From an uncultured Prevotella sp. (GTDB lineage: Bacteria > Bacteroidota > Bacteroidia > Bacteroidales > Bacteroidaceae), in assembly GCA_900317685.1 (NCBI GenBank), contig ONHQ01000003.1, positions 40,307 to 104,306 on the forward strand: a stretch of 64,000 nt of DNA, given 5' to 3'. Every line of letters starts with the position of its first letter. The stretch's first letter is position 1. The notes below the pieces were generated by a model that saw nothing but the letters and a program-made list of their open reading frames with translations, did no database searches and was not told the origin of the DNA. The translations under genes and the position numbers were made by a program. Below, in pieces: positions 47,286-55,840 of this stretch.

Positions 47286-50200
47286 ATGGATATACACGAT
47301 ATACAGACACTTTACGGCCGTTTGCCGCAAGCCGGTGCATTGGTCAAATATTTGGAAGATGCCTCTGTCAAGAGTGTCTTCCTCAAGGATATTGTGGGGT
47401 CGGCATTGCCGACTCTTTTTGCAGGTATTGCCCCACGGCTGGACAATACCTTTCTTTTCGTCATGCAGGATGCTGACGAAGCCGGTTACCTTTACAACGA
47501 TCTCTTGCCCGCTGTCCTCAACATGGCGGAAAAGAAAGTTGCGGAGGAAATCAAGGCCGAACAACAAAAGAATACTTCAAAAGACAGTCAGACGGGCACA
47601 GACAGCAGGCAGCCTGCTGACTACGATGTCTATTATTTCCCTTCCAGCTATCGCCGTGCGGTGAAATACGGACAGCGTGATGCTGCCAACGAGATCCTGC
47701 GTACAGAAGTGCTCGCCCAGATAGCAGCCCGCCAGCAACACACGGCCCACGACAAGCCACTCTTCATCGTCACTTATCCAGAGGCCATGGCAGAACTTGT
47801 GGTCTCACAAAAACATATCGACGACCATCGGCTCTCGCTCAGCGTAGGGCAGCGGATCGACATCGTGGAGGTGGAGCACAGACTTCGTGACCTCGGATTC
47901 ACCGAACAGGACTATGTCTACGAGCCCGGGCAGTTTGCCGTGCGCGGAAGCATCCTCGATGTCTATTCCTTTTCCAGCGAGTTGCCGTTCCGTATCGACT
48001 TCTTTGGCGACGAGATCGACACCATCCGGTCTTTCTCCGTTGAGGACCAGCTCTCCAAGGAGCGGCGCAAGGAAGTGGAGATTGTGCCCGAATTGGCAAA
48101 GGAAACTACCGAGAAGGTACCTTTTCTTCGTTTCGTTCCCGACGATGCTGTCCTCGTCTGCCGTGACTTTGGTTTTATCTGCGACACAGTGGAACGCGTC
48201 TATAACGAGGGCTTCTCCTCACAAGCACTCACCGAACGTCTTGAAGATGCGACCGAGATGGAGCAGGCCGAGATCAAGCGCGACATGAACCGCGAGAGCG
48301 TGCTCTGTTCGCCTTCCCAGTTCAAAGAAGATATTCTGGAGCTTCGGCGTGTAGTCTATGGCCACACTGCCCATGAAGCCCATACGGTTCTCACCTTCCA
48401 CGTTACGCCGCAACCGCTTTTCCACAAGAACTTCGATTTGCTCCGGCAGTCGTTCGAGGACTATCTCCTGCGCGGCTACCATCTCTATATCCTCGCTGAC
48501 AGTCGCAAACAGCAACAGCGTCTGAAGGACATCTTCGACGAGATGGGCAACGGTGATGCTTCGTCGATGGCTGCCAGCCGGAATTCAGGCATCGTCTTCA
48601 CGCCAGTGGACAAGACCCTGCACGAGGGCTTTGCTGATGACGACATGAAGGTGTGTTTCTTCACCGATCACCAGATCTTTGACCGCTTCCATAAGTACAA
48701 TCTCAAGTCCGACCGTGCCCGTGCGGGGAAGATGGCCTTGACGATGAAGGAATTGCAAGAGATGGAAATCGGCGACTATGTGGTGCATGTCGACTTTGGC
48801 ATCGGCAAGTTCGGTGGCCTTGTGCGCGTGCCCATACAGAATGCCAGTGGAAAGACGGGCGAACAACAATACCAGGAGGTCATCCGCATCATCTTTCAGA
48901 ACAACGACAAGGTCGATGTCTCCATCCACTCTCTCTATAAGATCTCGAAGTATCGCGGCAGTGATACGGGTGAGCCTCCACGGCTGAGCACCCTCGGCAC
49001 AGGAGCCTGGGAGCGGTTGAAGGAGAAGGCCAAGAAGCGTATCAAGGACATCGCACGTGACCTCATCCGCCTGTATGCCAAGCGCCGCCACGAGAAGGGC
49101 TTTGCCTTCTCGGCCGACAATTTCATGCAGCACGAGCTGGAGGCCAGCTTCCTCTATGAGGACACGCCCGACCAGCTCAAGGCTACGCAGGATGTCAAGG
49201 CCGACATGGAGCGGGCCCGGCCTATGGACCGGCTCGTTTGTGGTGACGTGGGCTTCGGAAAGACTGAGGTGGCGGTGCGTGCCGCCTTCAAGGCAGCGTG
49301 CGACTCCAAGCAGGTGGCGGTGCTCGTACCCACGACAGTGCTGGCCTATCAGCATTTTAAGACATTCCGTGAGCGCCTGAAGGATTTCCCCGTACGTGTG
49401 GAATATCTCTCAAGAGCCCGCACTGCCAAGCAGACCAAGGACGTGCTCACCGGACTTACCGACGGCAAGGTAGACATCGTCGTCGGTACGCATAAGCTGC
49501 TGGGCAAAAACGTGAAGTGGCACGACCTTGGATTGCTCATCATCGACGAGGAACAGAAGTTCGGCGTGTCCACAAAGGAGAAACTGCGGAAGCTGAAAAG
49601 TAATATCGATACGCTCACAATGTCCGCCACGCCTATCCCGCGTACGTTGCAGTTCAGCCTCATGGGAGCCCGCGACATGAGCATCATGCGCACACCGCCA
49701 CCCAACCGCTATCCCATCCATACCGAGCTGTGCACCTTCAGCCACGAAGTCATTGCCGACGCCATCAACTTCGAGATGAGTCGCAATGGTCAGGTGTTCT
49801 TTGTCAACAACCGCATCTCCAATCTTCAGGAGATTGCAGACCTCATCCATAAGTATGTGCCCGACTGCCGAGTGGTCATCGGCCATGGTCAGATGCCGCC
49901 CGAAGAGTTGGAGAAGGTCATCACCGACTTTGTCAACTACGACTACGACGTGCTGCTCTCAACGACAATTGTGGAGAATGGTATCGACATCCCCAATGCC
50001 AACACGATCATCATCAACGGTGCCAACCATTTCGGTCTTTCTGACTTGCATCAGATGCGTGGCCGTGTGGGCCGTGGCAACCGCAAGGCCTTCTGCTATC
50101 TGCTGGCCCCGCCACGCAGTGCGATGACGCCCGAAGCACGCCGGCGCTTGGAGGCTTTGGAGACCTTCTCGGACTTGGGCAGTGGTTTCAACCTCGCTAT

Positions 50201-50846
50201 GCAGGATCTGGACATCCGTGGTGCGGGCAATCTGCTGGGTGCCGAGCAGAGCGGCTTCATGGAAGACTTGGGCTACGAGACCTATCAGAAGATTCTCAAC
50301 CAGGCTGTCAGTGAACTGAAAAACGAGGAGCTCGGCGATCTCTATGCCGAAGAACTCAAAGCCGGCGAAGACATCAAGGCCAGCGACTTTGTCGAGGACT
50401 GCGCCGTGGAGAGCGACCTGGAGATGTACTTCCCCGAGACCTATGTGCCTGGCAGCAGTGAGCGCATGCTGCTTTACCGTGAGCTCGACAACATCGAGAC
50501 CGATGATGACTTGGCAACTTACCGTCAGCGGCTCACCGACCGCTTTGGTCCAGTGCCGCCGGAGGGCGAGGAGCTCATGCAGGTGGTAGCCCTTCGCCGG
50601 CTGGGCAAAGACGAGGGTTGTGAGAAGATCATCCTCAAGCAGGGCACGATGAGCATGCAGTTTGTCTCGCAGCCTGACAGCCCCTACTATCAGAGCAAGA
50701 CGTTTGGCAACATCATCCACTATGTGATGAACAATCCGCGCCGCTGTACCTTTAAGGACAGCCGCGGCCATCGACAGGTGCGTATTGCCCAGGTGCCCAG
50801 CGTGGCAGAGGCCGTGCAAGTGTTGAAAGCCATGAAGTGTAAGTAA
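47286..50846 (+). CDS. mfd: Transcription-repair coupling factor
   Basis: 1186 residues from the ATG at 47286. The UvrB-homologous N-terminal region (about 1-400) is followed by an RNA polymerase-interacting domain (about 480-560, GDYVVHVDFGIGKFGGL). The SF2 translocase has Walker A GDVGFGKTE (about 650-658), DEEQKFGV in the Walker B region and RGRVGRGNRKAFCYLL in motif VI. A TRCF C-terminal domain ends it. It removes stalled RNA polymerase from lesions and recruits UvrA. The upstream 14 codons in frame, overlapping the previous gene, are rejected in favour of the ATG. Confidence 0.97.
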   Translation: MDIHDIQTLYGRLPQAGALVKYLEDASVKSVFLKDIVGSALPTLFAGIAPRLDNTFLFVMQDADEAGYLYNDLLPAVLNMAEKKVAEEIKAEQQKNTSKDSQTGTDSRQPADYDVYYFPSSYRRAVKYGQRDAANEILRTEVLAQIAARQQHTAHDKPLFIVTYPEAMAELVVSQKHIDDHRLSLSVGQRIDIVEVEHRLRDLGFTEQDYVYEPGQFAVRGSILDVYSFSSELPFRIDFFGDEIDTIRSFSVEDQLSKERRKEVEIVPELAKETTEKVPFLRFVPDDAVLVCRDFGFICDTVERVYNEGFSSQALTERLEDATEMEQAEIKRDMNRESVLCSPSQFKEDILELRRVVYGHTAHEAHTVLTFHVTPQPLFHKNFDLLRQSFEDYLLRGYHLYILADSRKQQQRLKDIFDEMGNGDASSMAASRNSGIVFTPVDKTLHEGFADDDMKVCFFTDHQIFDRFHKYNLKSDRARAGKMALTMKELQEMEIGDYVVHVDFGIGKFGGLVRVPIQNASGKTGEQQYQEVIRIIFQNNDKVDVSIHSLYKISKYRGSDTGEPPRLSTLGTGAWERLKEKAKKRIKDIARDLIRLYAKRRHEKGFAFSADNFMQHELEASFLYEDTPDQLKATQDVKADMERARPMDRLVCGDVGFGKTEVAVRAAFKAACDSKQVAVLVPTTVLAYQHFKTFRERLKDFPVRVEYLSRARTAKQTKDVLTGLTDGKVDIVVGTHKLLGKNVKWHDLGLLIIDEEQKFGVSTKEKLRKLKSNIDTLTMSATPIPRTLQFSLMGARDMSIMRTPPPNRYPIHTELCTFSHEVIADAINFEMSRNGQVFFVNNRISNLQEIADLIHKYVPDCRVVIGHGQMPPEELEKVITDFVNYDYDVLLSTTIVENGIDIPNANTIIINGANHFGLSDLHQMRGRVGRGNRKAFCYLLAPPRSAMTPEARRRLEALETFSDLGSGFNLAMQDLDIRGAGNLLGAEQSGFMEDLGYETYQKILNQAVSELKNEELGDLYAEELKAGEDIKASDFVEDCAVESDLEMYFPETYVPGSSERMLLYRELDNIETDDDLATYRQRLTDRFGPVPPEGEELMQVVALRRLGKDEGCEKIILKQGTMSMQFVSQPDSPYYQSKTFGNIIHYVMNNPRRCTFKDSRGHRQVRIAQVPSVAEAVQVLKAMKCK

Positions 50847-50901
50847 ATATGTAACACTTTTGTAGAGCCCTTCAATGCTATTGAAAATACGCACAAAATC
50901 G

Positions 50902-50914
50902 TTTGATATGTGCA
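50902..50914. repeat. Repeated motif TTTGATATGTGCA, copy 1
   Basis: Part of an imperfect inverted repeat GCAC-N12-GATATGTGC at about 50891-50913, directly before the mfd terminator. The same 13-mer recurs at 51023. Confidence 0.6.
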
Positions 50915-50927
50915 ATTCTGAATTTTG

Positions 50928-50977
50928 GCCACTTCTTTTCGTTCTGTTGACTGTAGACGAAAAGAAGTGGCTATTTT
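50928..50977 (+). terminator. Intrinsic terminator after mfd
   Basis: A 14-bp perfect stem (GCCACTTCTTTTCG at 50928-50941 with CGAAAAGAAGTGGC at 50958-50971) followed by TATTTTTG. Being AT-rich, it could also act on the reverse strand. Confidence 0.88.
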
Positions 50978-51011
50978 TGTTTCTTTTGATGTGATCTATA
51001 TAAATAAAACT

Positions 51012-51035
51012 TGCACGTATCATTTGATATGTGCA
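51012..51035. repeat. Palindrome TGCACGTATCA-TT-TGATATGTGCA
   Basis: Eleven-bp arms with one G-T pair and a 2-nt centre, in the leader region before the small TPR gene and the oxidoreductase operon. It shares its right arm with copy 1 at 50902. Confidence 0.65.
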
Positions 51036-51107
51036 GTTTTTGGTTGAAACAATATAAAAATAGCTTAAAATGTCAGTGTTCATGCATGTCGCTTGTAGGA
51101 TTATCTA

Positions 51108-51115
51108 TACTTTTG
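51108..51115 (+). promoter_or_regulatory. -7 promoter box for the TPR/2-oxoacid oxidoreductase operon
   Basis: TACTTTTG, 31 nt upstream of the ATG at 51147 and about 72 nt after the palindrome. Confidence 0.5.
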
Positions 51116-51146
51116 TATTGCTAAAAAGGCAAAGTACAAAAGAAAT

Positions 51147-51326
51147 ATGAGTTCCGAAGAATACTATCATCAGGGCAATGAACACCGTCGACGGGGTGAT
51201 TTTCCCGCCGCGATGAATTGCTATCTGCAGGCCATTGCCCTTGATCCCAACAGTCCCGCCGTGGTGGCGGAGAAAATGCTGGAAGACATCATGAACTTTT
51301 ATTGTAAGGACATCTATAATCCTTAG
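51147..51326 (+). CDS. Small single-TPR protein ahead of the oxidoreductase operon
   Basis: 59 residues. One TPR unit is clear (EEYYHQGNEHRRRGDFPAAM, then NCYLQAIALDPNSP), followed by a short helix. There is no signal peptide. It is too short for a full TPR superhelix, so it probably works as a dimer or as an accessory subunit. It starts the rightward operon and ends 58 nt before the ferredoxin subunit gene; a role in assembly or regulation of the oxidoreductase is inference from position. Confidence 0.78.
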   Translation: MSSEEYYHQGNEHRRRGDFPAAMNCYLQAIALDPNSPAVVAEKMLEDIMNFYCKDIYNP

Positions 51327-51384
51327 CAGTGCTCCGTGCGTGCTAAGAACATCGTCCTTAACCTATATAATACCCATTTCAGTT

Positions 51385-51645
51385 ATGAAGAAAAACATTG
51401 GAGCCATTGTCGTTGACGTGGACCGTTGCAAGGGCTGTACGCTCTGCATGGTAGCCTGTCCGAAAAACGTCATCGCCCTGGCTGAGCGAAAAGTCAATGC
51501 CCATGGCTATCCCTACGTCGTGGCGGCCCGACCGGACGATTGCATCGGCTGTGCCTCGTGTGGCATTGTCTGTCCCGACGGATGCATCACTGTCTATCGT
51601 AAACGAATCGAAGTGGAGGAGCCTGTGGCTTCTACCCAGAAATAA
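51385..51645 (+). CDS. 2-oxoacid:ferredoxin oxidoreductase, ferredoxin-like delta subunit
   Basis: 86 residues from the ATG at 51385. Two [4Fe-4S] motifs of the CxxCxxCxxxCP type are present: CKGCTLCMVACP (about 15-26) and CIGCASCGIVCP (about 53-64). It passes electrons from the thiamine-pyrophosphate subunit to soluble ferredoxin. It is the first catalytic gene of the delta-alpha-beta-gamma operon, 6 nt before the alpha gene. Four-subunit enzymes of this order are the KOR/VOR type (2-oxoglutarate or branched-chain 2-oxoacids). Confidence 0.9.
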   Translation: MKKNIGAIVVDVDRCKGCTLCMVACPKNVIALAERKVNAHGYPYVVAARPDDCIGCASCGIVCPDGCITVYRKRIEVEEPVASTQK

Positions 51646-51651
51646 GGAATC

Positions 51652-52743
51652 ATGGAACAGGAAGTAACACTGATGAAAGGCAACGAGGCACTCGCCCGCG
51701 CTGCCATACGTTGTGGTGTGGACGGTTTCTTTGGCTATCCCATCACTCCCCAGACAGAAATCATCGAGACGCTGTCGGCCTTGAAGCCTTGGGAGACTAC
51801 CGGCATGGTGGTCGTGCAGGCAGAGAGTGAGGTGGCGTCGATCAACATGCTTTATGGCGGCGGTGGTGCCGGCAAGCGCGTGATGACCACCTCATCGAGT
51901 CCCGGCGTGGCCTTGATGCAAGAGGGTATCGCCTATATGGCTGGTGCCGAGGTGCCAGGTGTCATCGTCAACGTACAGCGCGGCGGCCCAGGACTGGGCA
52001 CGATCCAGCCGAGTCAGAGCGACTATTTCCAGGCTACGCGCGGTGGTGGCAATGGTGACTACAACGTCATTGTGCTCGCCCCGGCTTCCGTGCAGGAGAT
52101 GGCTGACTTCGTGGATCTGGCTTTCACGCTGGCTTTCCGCTATCGCAATCCGGCCATGATTCTCAGCGACGGCGTCATCGGTCAGATGATGGAAAAGGTG
52201 GTGCTGCCGCCTTTCAAGCCCCGCCGCACCGATGAGGAAGTCATCAAGGAATGCCCTTGGGCAACTACCGGACGCACGAAAAACCGCAAGCCCAACATCA
52301 TCACCTCTCTGGAGCTGAAACCGGAAGTCATGGAGCAGCGTAATCTGCACCTACAGGCCAAATACCATGAGATCGAGGAGAAGGAAGTAAGATTTGAGAC
52401 CGACCACTGCGAAGACGCTGACTGCCTGATCGTAGCTTTCGGCAGCGCTGCCCGCATCGCGGAGAAGAGCGTGGAGCTCGCCCGTGAGGAGGGCATCAAG
52501 GCAGGACTGTTCCGTCCTATCACCCTCTGGCCGTTCCCGAGCAAAGCACTGGCTGAGATGGCGAAAGGTAAGCGCCACATCCTTGTGGCAGAGATCAATG
52601 CCGGACAGATGATTCAAGACGTGCGGCTCGCCGTGGGCAATGAAGTGCCCGTGAGCCATTTCGGCCGTCTGGGTGGCATTGTGCCCGACCCGACGGAGAT
52701 CGTTGAAGAACTTAAAGCAAAATTGAAAGAAAATGGCAAGTGA
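51652..52743 (+). CDS. 2-oxoacid:ferredoxin oxidoreductase, alpha subunit (KorA/VorB type)
   Basis: 363 residues. The pyrimidine-binding domain opens with KGNEALARAAIRCGVDGFFG and YPITPQTEIIE, and continues with AEVPGVIVNVQRGGPGLG. A C-terminal transketolase-like domain (DCLIVAFGSAARIAEKSV) follows. With the beta subunit it decarboxylates a 2-oxoacid to the acyl-CoA with reduced ferredoxin. Whether the substrate is 2-oxoglutarate or 3-methyl-2-oxobutanoate cannot be decided from motifs alone. Its end overlaps the beta gene by 11 nt. Confidence 0.92.
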   Translation: MEQEVTLMKGNEALARAAIRCGVDGFFGYPITPQTEIIETLSALKPWETTGMVVVQAESEVASINMLYGGGGAGKRVMTTSSSPGVALMQEGIAYMAGAEVPGVIVNVQRGGPGLGTIQPSQSDYFQATRGGGNGDYNVIVLAPASVQEMADFVDLAFTLAFRYRNPAMILSDGVIGQMMEKVVLPPFKPRRTDEEVIKECPWATTGRTKNRKPNIITSLELKPEVMEQRNLHLQAKYHEIEEKEVRFETDHCEDADCLIVAFGSAARIAEKSVELAREEGIKAGLFRPITLWPFPSKALAEMAKGKRHILVAEINAGQMIQDVRLAVGNEVPVSHFGRLGGIVPDPTEIVEELKAKLKENGK

Positions 52744-53521
52744 AAAAATCAATAGGGAGGAAATCGTTCAGCCGGAAAACGTTGTCTATCAGAAACCGGA
52801 ACTGCTCAACGATGTGCCGATGCACTATTGTCCGGGCTGTAGCCACGGCGTGGTGCATAAACTCGTGGCTGAGGTAATTGCCGACATGGGCATGGAGGAG
52901 AAGGCCGTCGGGGTCTCACCGGTAGGCTGCGCCGTCTTTGCCTATCGCTATATCGACATCGACTGGCAGGAGGCTGCCCACGGGCGTGCACCAGCTCTGG
53001 CCACTGCCATCAAGCGTCTGTGGCCCGATCGCCTCGTGTTTACCTATCAGGGCGACGGCGACCTGGCCTGTATCGGTACGGCAGAGACCATCCATGCACT
53101 CAACCGTGGAGAGAACATTGTCATCATCTTCATCAACAACGCCATCTATGGTATGACGGGAGGACAGATGGCTCCTACCACGCTCATCGGGCAGAAGACC
53201 ACCACGTGTCCTTACGGCCGCGATCCTGAGCTTCACGGCTATCCGCTCAACATCACCGAGCTGGCCGCCAAGCTGCGCGGCACCTGCTATGTCACCCGAC
53301 AGAGCGTGGACACCGTGGCTTCGGTCATGCAGGCCAAGAAAGCCATCCGCAAGGCCTTCGAAGCCTCGATGAAAGGCATGGGCTCTTCGCTCGTGGAGAT
53401 CGTCTCGACCTGTAGCAGTGGTTGGCATCTCAGTCCTGTGAAGGCCAACGAGTGGATGCGTAAATATATGTTTGAGGAATATCATAAAGGCGACTTCAAG
53501 GATACTACAGGCTTGAAATAG
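52733..53521 (+). CDS. 2-oxoacid:ferredoxin oxidoreductase, beta subunit (thiamine pyrophosphate)
   Basis: 262 residues. The thiamine pyrophosphate/Mg motif is GDGDLACIGTAE...NNAIYGMTGGQ (about 103-145), and HYCPGCSHGVVHKL near the N-terminus supplies Cys residues typical of the family. This subunit holds the catalytic cofactor. Translation overlaps the alpha gene by 11 nt and the gamma gene begins 25 nt later, which confirms one complex. No third iron-sulphur cluster motif is seen in this subunit. Confidence 0.93.
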   Translation: MASEKINREEIVQPENVVYQKPELLNDVPMHYCPGCSHGVVHKLVAEVIADMGMEEKAVGVSPVGCAVFAYRYIDIDWQEAAHGRAPALATAIKRLWPDRLVFTYQGDGDLACIGTAETIHALNRGENIVIIFINNAIYGMTGGQMAPTTLIGQKTTTCPYGRDPELHGYPLNITELAAKLRGTCYVTRQSVDTVASVMQAKKAIRKAFEASMKGMGSSLVEIVSTCSSGWHLSPVKANEWMRKYMFEEYHKGDFKDTTGLK

Positions 53522-53546
53522 TCATTCACGATTATAACGCAAGACA

Positions 53547-54095
53547 ATGAAAAAGGAAATTATCATATCAGGTTTCGGAGGACAGGGCGTGCTCTCCATG
53601 GGAAAGATCCTTGCTTACTCCGGACTGATGGAGGGAAAGGAAGTGACATGGATGCCGGCCTACGGACCGGAGCAGCGTGGCGGCACGGCCAACGTGACGG
53701 TGATAGTCAGTGACGACCGCATCTCGTCACCGATTCTCAGCCACTACGATGTCGCCATCGTGCTCAACCAGCCCTCTCTCGAAAAGTTTATGCCTAAGGT
53801 GAAACCGGGCGGAATACTCATCTACGACGGTTATGGCATCGCCGAGACGCCCCATCGCGATGACATCACCATCTATCGCATTGACGCCATGGACAAGGCT
53901 GCGGAGATGAAAAACTCCAAGGTCTTCAACATGATCGTCCTCGGCGGACTGCTCAAAGTCTGTCCGATCGTCAGCACCGACGGCTTGCAGAAAGCACTCT
54001 ACAAGACGCTGCCTGAGCGCCATCACGACCTGATACCGCTCAACATGCAGGCAGTGGAAGAGGGGCAAGGCATCATCAAGAAGGTGAACGGATAG
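53547..54095 (+). CDS. 2-oxoacid:ferredoxin oxidoreductase, gamma subunit
   Basis: 182 residues. The family signature GFGGQGVLSMGKILAYSG is at about 7-24, followed by MPAYGPEQRGGTANVTVIVSD. The gamma domain binds coenzyme A and closes the four-subunit complex. It is the last gene of the operon; a GC-rich hairpin region follows and separates it from the convergent trpB. Confidence 0.93.
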   Translation: MKKEIIISGFGGQGVLSMGKILAYSGLMEGKEVTWMPAYGPEQRGGTANVTVIVSDDRISSPILSHYDVAIVLNQPSLEKFMPKVKPGGILIYDGYGIAETPHRDDITIYRIDAMDKAAEMKNSKVFNMIVLGGLLKVCPIVSTDGLQKALYKTLPERHHDLIPLNMQAVEEGQGIIKKVNG

Positions 54096-54132
54096 AAGAT
54101 CCACCACTGAAATCACTTGGTAGAATAAGAAT

Positions 54133-54164
54133 GACGGCCGTCACGTTTTTGCGTGACGGCCGTC
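54133..54164. terminator. GC-rich hairpin after the oxidoreductase operon
   Basis: A 13-bp perfect stem, GACGGCCGTCACG (54133-54145) with CGTGACGGCCGTC (54152-54164), then GTGTTTTC. It is probably bidirectional between convergent genes. Confidence 0.75.
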
Positions 54165-54196
54165 GTGTTTTCATGTGTTGGCCGCCACGCAATCCT

Positions 54197-54228
54197 GTGA
54201 CGGTCGTCACGTGATGAGATTTCATCAC
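54197..54228. terminator. Second hairpin cluster before the trpB 3' end
   Basis: GTGAC-GGTC-GTCAC (54197-54210) and then GTGATGA-GATT-TCATCAC (54211-54228), with ATTTTAA after. The first repeats part of the GTGACGGCCGTC unit of the preceding hairpin. They likely terminate one or both convergent transcripts. Confidence 0.55.
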
Positions 54229-54266
54229 ATTTTAAGCTAATCCGCTGTGTCTTTGTCTTTTACGGT

Positions 54267-55637
54267 TTACTTGTCAATGGTCAGAGGCACCTTTTCGAGG
54301 TTCTTCTCGATCTCGTCGTCGGTCACCGTGTAGTTGGCCAGATCACCGTTGATGTAGCTCATGTACGACGGCATGTCGATGAGACCGTGGCCTGAGAGGT
54401 TGAAGAGGATGACCGGTGCCTTGCCCTCCACGTTGGCACGCTTGGCCTCGCGGATGGTGGCGGCAATGGCGTGGCAACTCTCGGGGGCAGGGATGATGCC
54501 CTCGGTCTGGGCGAAGAGCACACCGGCGGCAAAGCTCTCAAGCTGAGGGATGTCCATACCGGCGAGATAGCCGTCCTTGAGCAGTTGCGAGATGATGACG
54601 CCGGCACCATGATAGCGCAGGCCGCCAGCATGGATGTTGGCCGGCTTGAAGTCATGGCCCAGAGTGAACATCGGCAGGAGTGGCGTGTAGCCGGCCTCGT
54701 CGCCAAAGTCATATTCAAACTTGCCGCGGGTGAGCTTCGGGCAGCTGTTCGGCTCTGCGGCGATGAACTTCGTGTCTTTGTGCGTGCCGTCGAAGACGTG
54801 GCGCATGAAGGGGAAGGCAATGCCGCCGAAGTTGGAACCGCCGCCAAAGCAGGCGATCACCTCATCGGGATATTCTCCGGCCATCTCCATCTGTTTCTCA
54901 GCCTCCAGTCCGATGACGGTCTGATGGAGGGCGACATGGTTGAGCACCGAGCCCAGTGTGTATTTACATCCCGGTGTGGTGGTGGCCAATTCGATGGCCT
55001 CAGAGATTGCTGTACCCAAGGAGCCGGGATGGTTGGGGTCGGCCGTGATGATGTTCTTTCCGGCACGTGTCGACATCGAGGGCGACCCCTCCACGGTAGC
55101 GCCGAAGGTGCGCATGATCATCGAGCGGTAGGGCTTCTGCTGCATCGTGATCTTCACCTGGTAGACAGCAGCCTCCAGTCCATAGAGCTTGGCGGCATAA
55201 CTAAGCGCAGCACCCCATTGTCCGGCACCGGTCTCGGTGGTCACGTTGGTGTCGCCTTCCTGTTTGCAATAGTAGCACTGGGGCAGGGCGGAGTTGATCT
55301 TATGCGAACCTAAGGGATTGGTCGACTCATTCTTGAAATAGATATGTGCCTTTGTGTCGAGCGCCTTTTCCAGTGCGTAGGCACGCACCAGTGGAGTGGC
55401 ACGATAGTAGCAGTATTTGTCGCGCACCTCGTCGGGGATGTCGATCCAAGCGTGTTCCTGATCGAGCTCCTGACGGGAGCATTCTTGATTGAAAATATGT
55501 GCCAGGTCGTCGGCATGAAGCGGCTTGTGGGTAGCAGGATTCAACGGAGGCATGGGCTTGTTGGGCATCTCGGCTTGGATGTTGTACCACTGACGGGGAA
55601 CATCCTTCTCGTCCAAAAGGAATTTCTTTCTCTTCAT
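54267..55637 (-). CDS. trpB: Tryptophan synthase beta chain, TrpB2 type
   Basis: 456 residues from the ATG at 55637, longer than the usual TrpB1 (about 400). Pyridoxal-phosphate-dependent: the lysine lies in LGSHKINSAL (about 110-119), followed by TETGAGQWGAAL, and the phosphate loop is CFGGGSNFGG. The N-terminal RQWYNIQAEM region and ARATP-like YRATPLVRAY are TrpB2 traits. TrpB2 joins serine and indole without needing TrpA, and may act as an indole salvage or serine deaminase enzyme. It stands alone, away from other trp genes, with its own promoter. Confidence 0.9.
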   Translation of the reverse strand: MKRKKFLLDEKDVPRQWYNIQAEMPNKPMPPLNPATHKPLHADDLAHIFNQECSRQELDQEHAWIDIPDEVRDKYCYYRATPLVRAYALEKALDTKAHIYFKNESTNPLGSHKINSALPQCYYCKQEGDTNVTTETGAGQWGAALSYAAKLYGLEAAVYQVKITMQQKPYRSMIMRTFGATVEGSPSMSTRAGKNIITADPNHPGSLGTAISEAIELATTTPGCKYTLGSVLNHVALHQTVIGLEAEKQMEMAGEYPDEVIACFGGGSNFGGIAFPFMRHVFDGTHKDTKFIAAEPNSCPKLTRGKFEYDFGDEAGYTPLLPMFTLGHDFKPANIHAGGLRYHGAGVIISQLLKDGYLAGMDIPQLESFAAGVLFAQTEGIIPAPESCHAIAATIREAKRANVEGKAPVILFNLSGHGLIDMPSYMSYINGDLANYTVTDDEIEKNLEKVPLTIDK

Positions 55638-55687
55638 AATGATTGCTTTCTGTTTGACAATTTGCAGTTGGTGAATGTTTTCCGATT

Positions 55688-55696
55688 GCAAACTTA
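55688..55696 (-). promoter_or_regulatory. -7 promoter box for trpB
   Basis: TAAGTTTGC on the reverse strand, 50 nt before the ATG at 55637. It lies within the longer upstream frame to 55691, which is therefore rejected. Confidence 0.55.
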
Positions 55697-55840
55697 CACA
55701 ATTTTCTTCAATTTCTTGCCATTTGTGGAGAATAAATTTCTTTGGAGCTATATATCATAAGGTATAAGCTCTGTTTGTCCATGGTGTCTCACACTGCCTG
55801 CCGCAGATGCTTTAGACGTATTAGCAGGTGTTGTTAGTTC

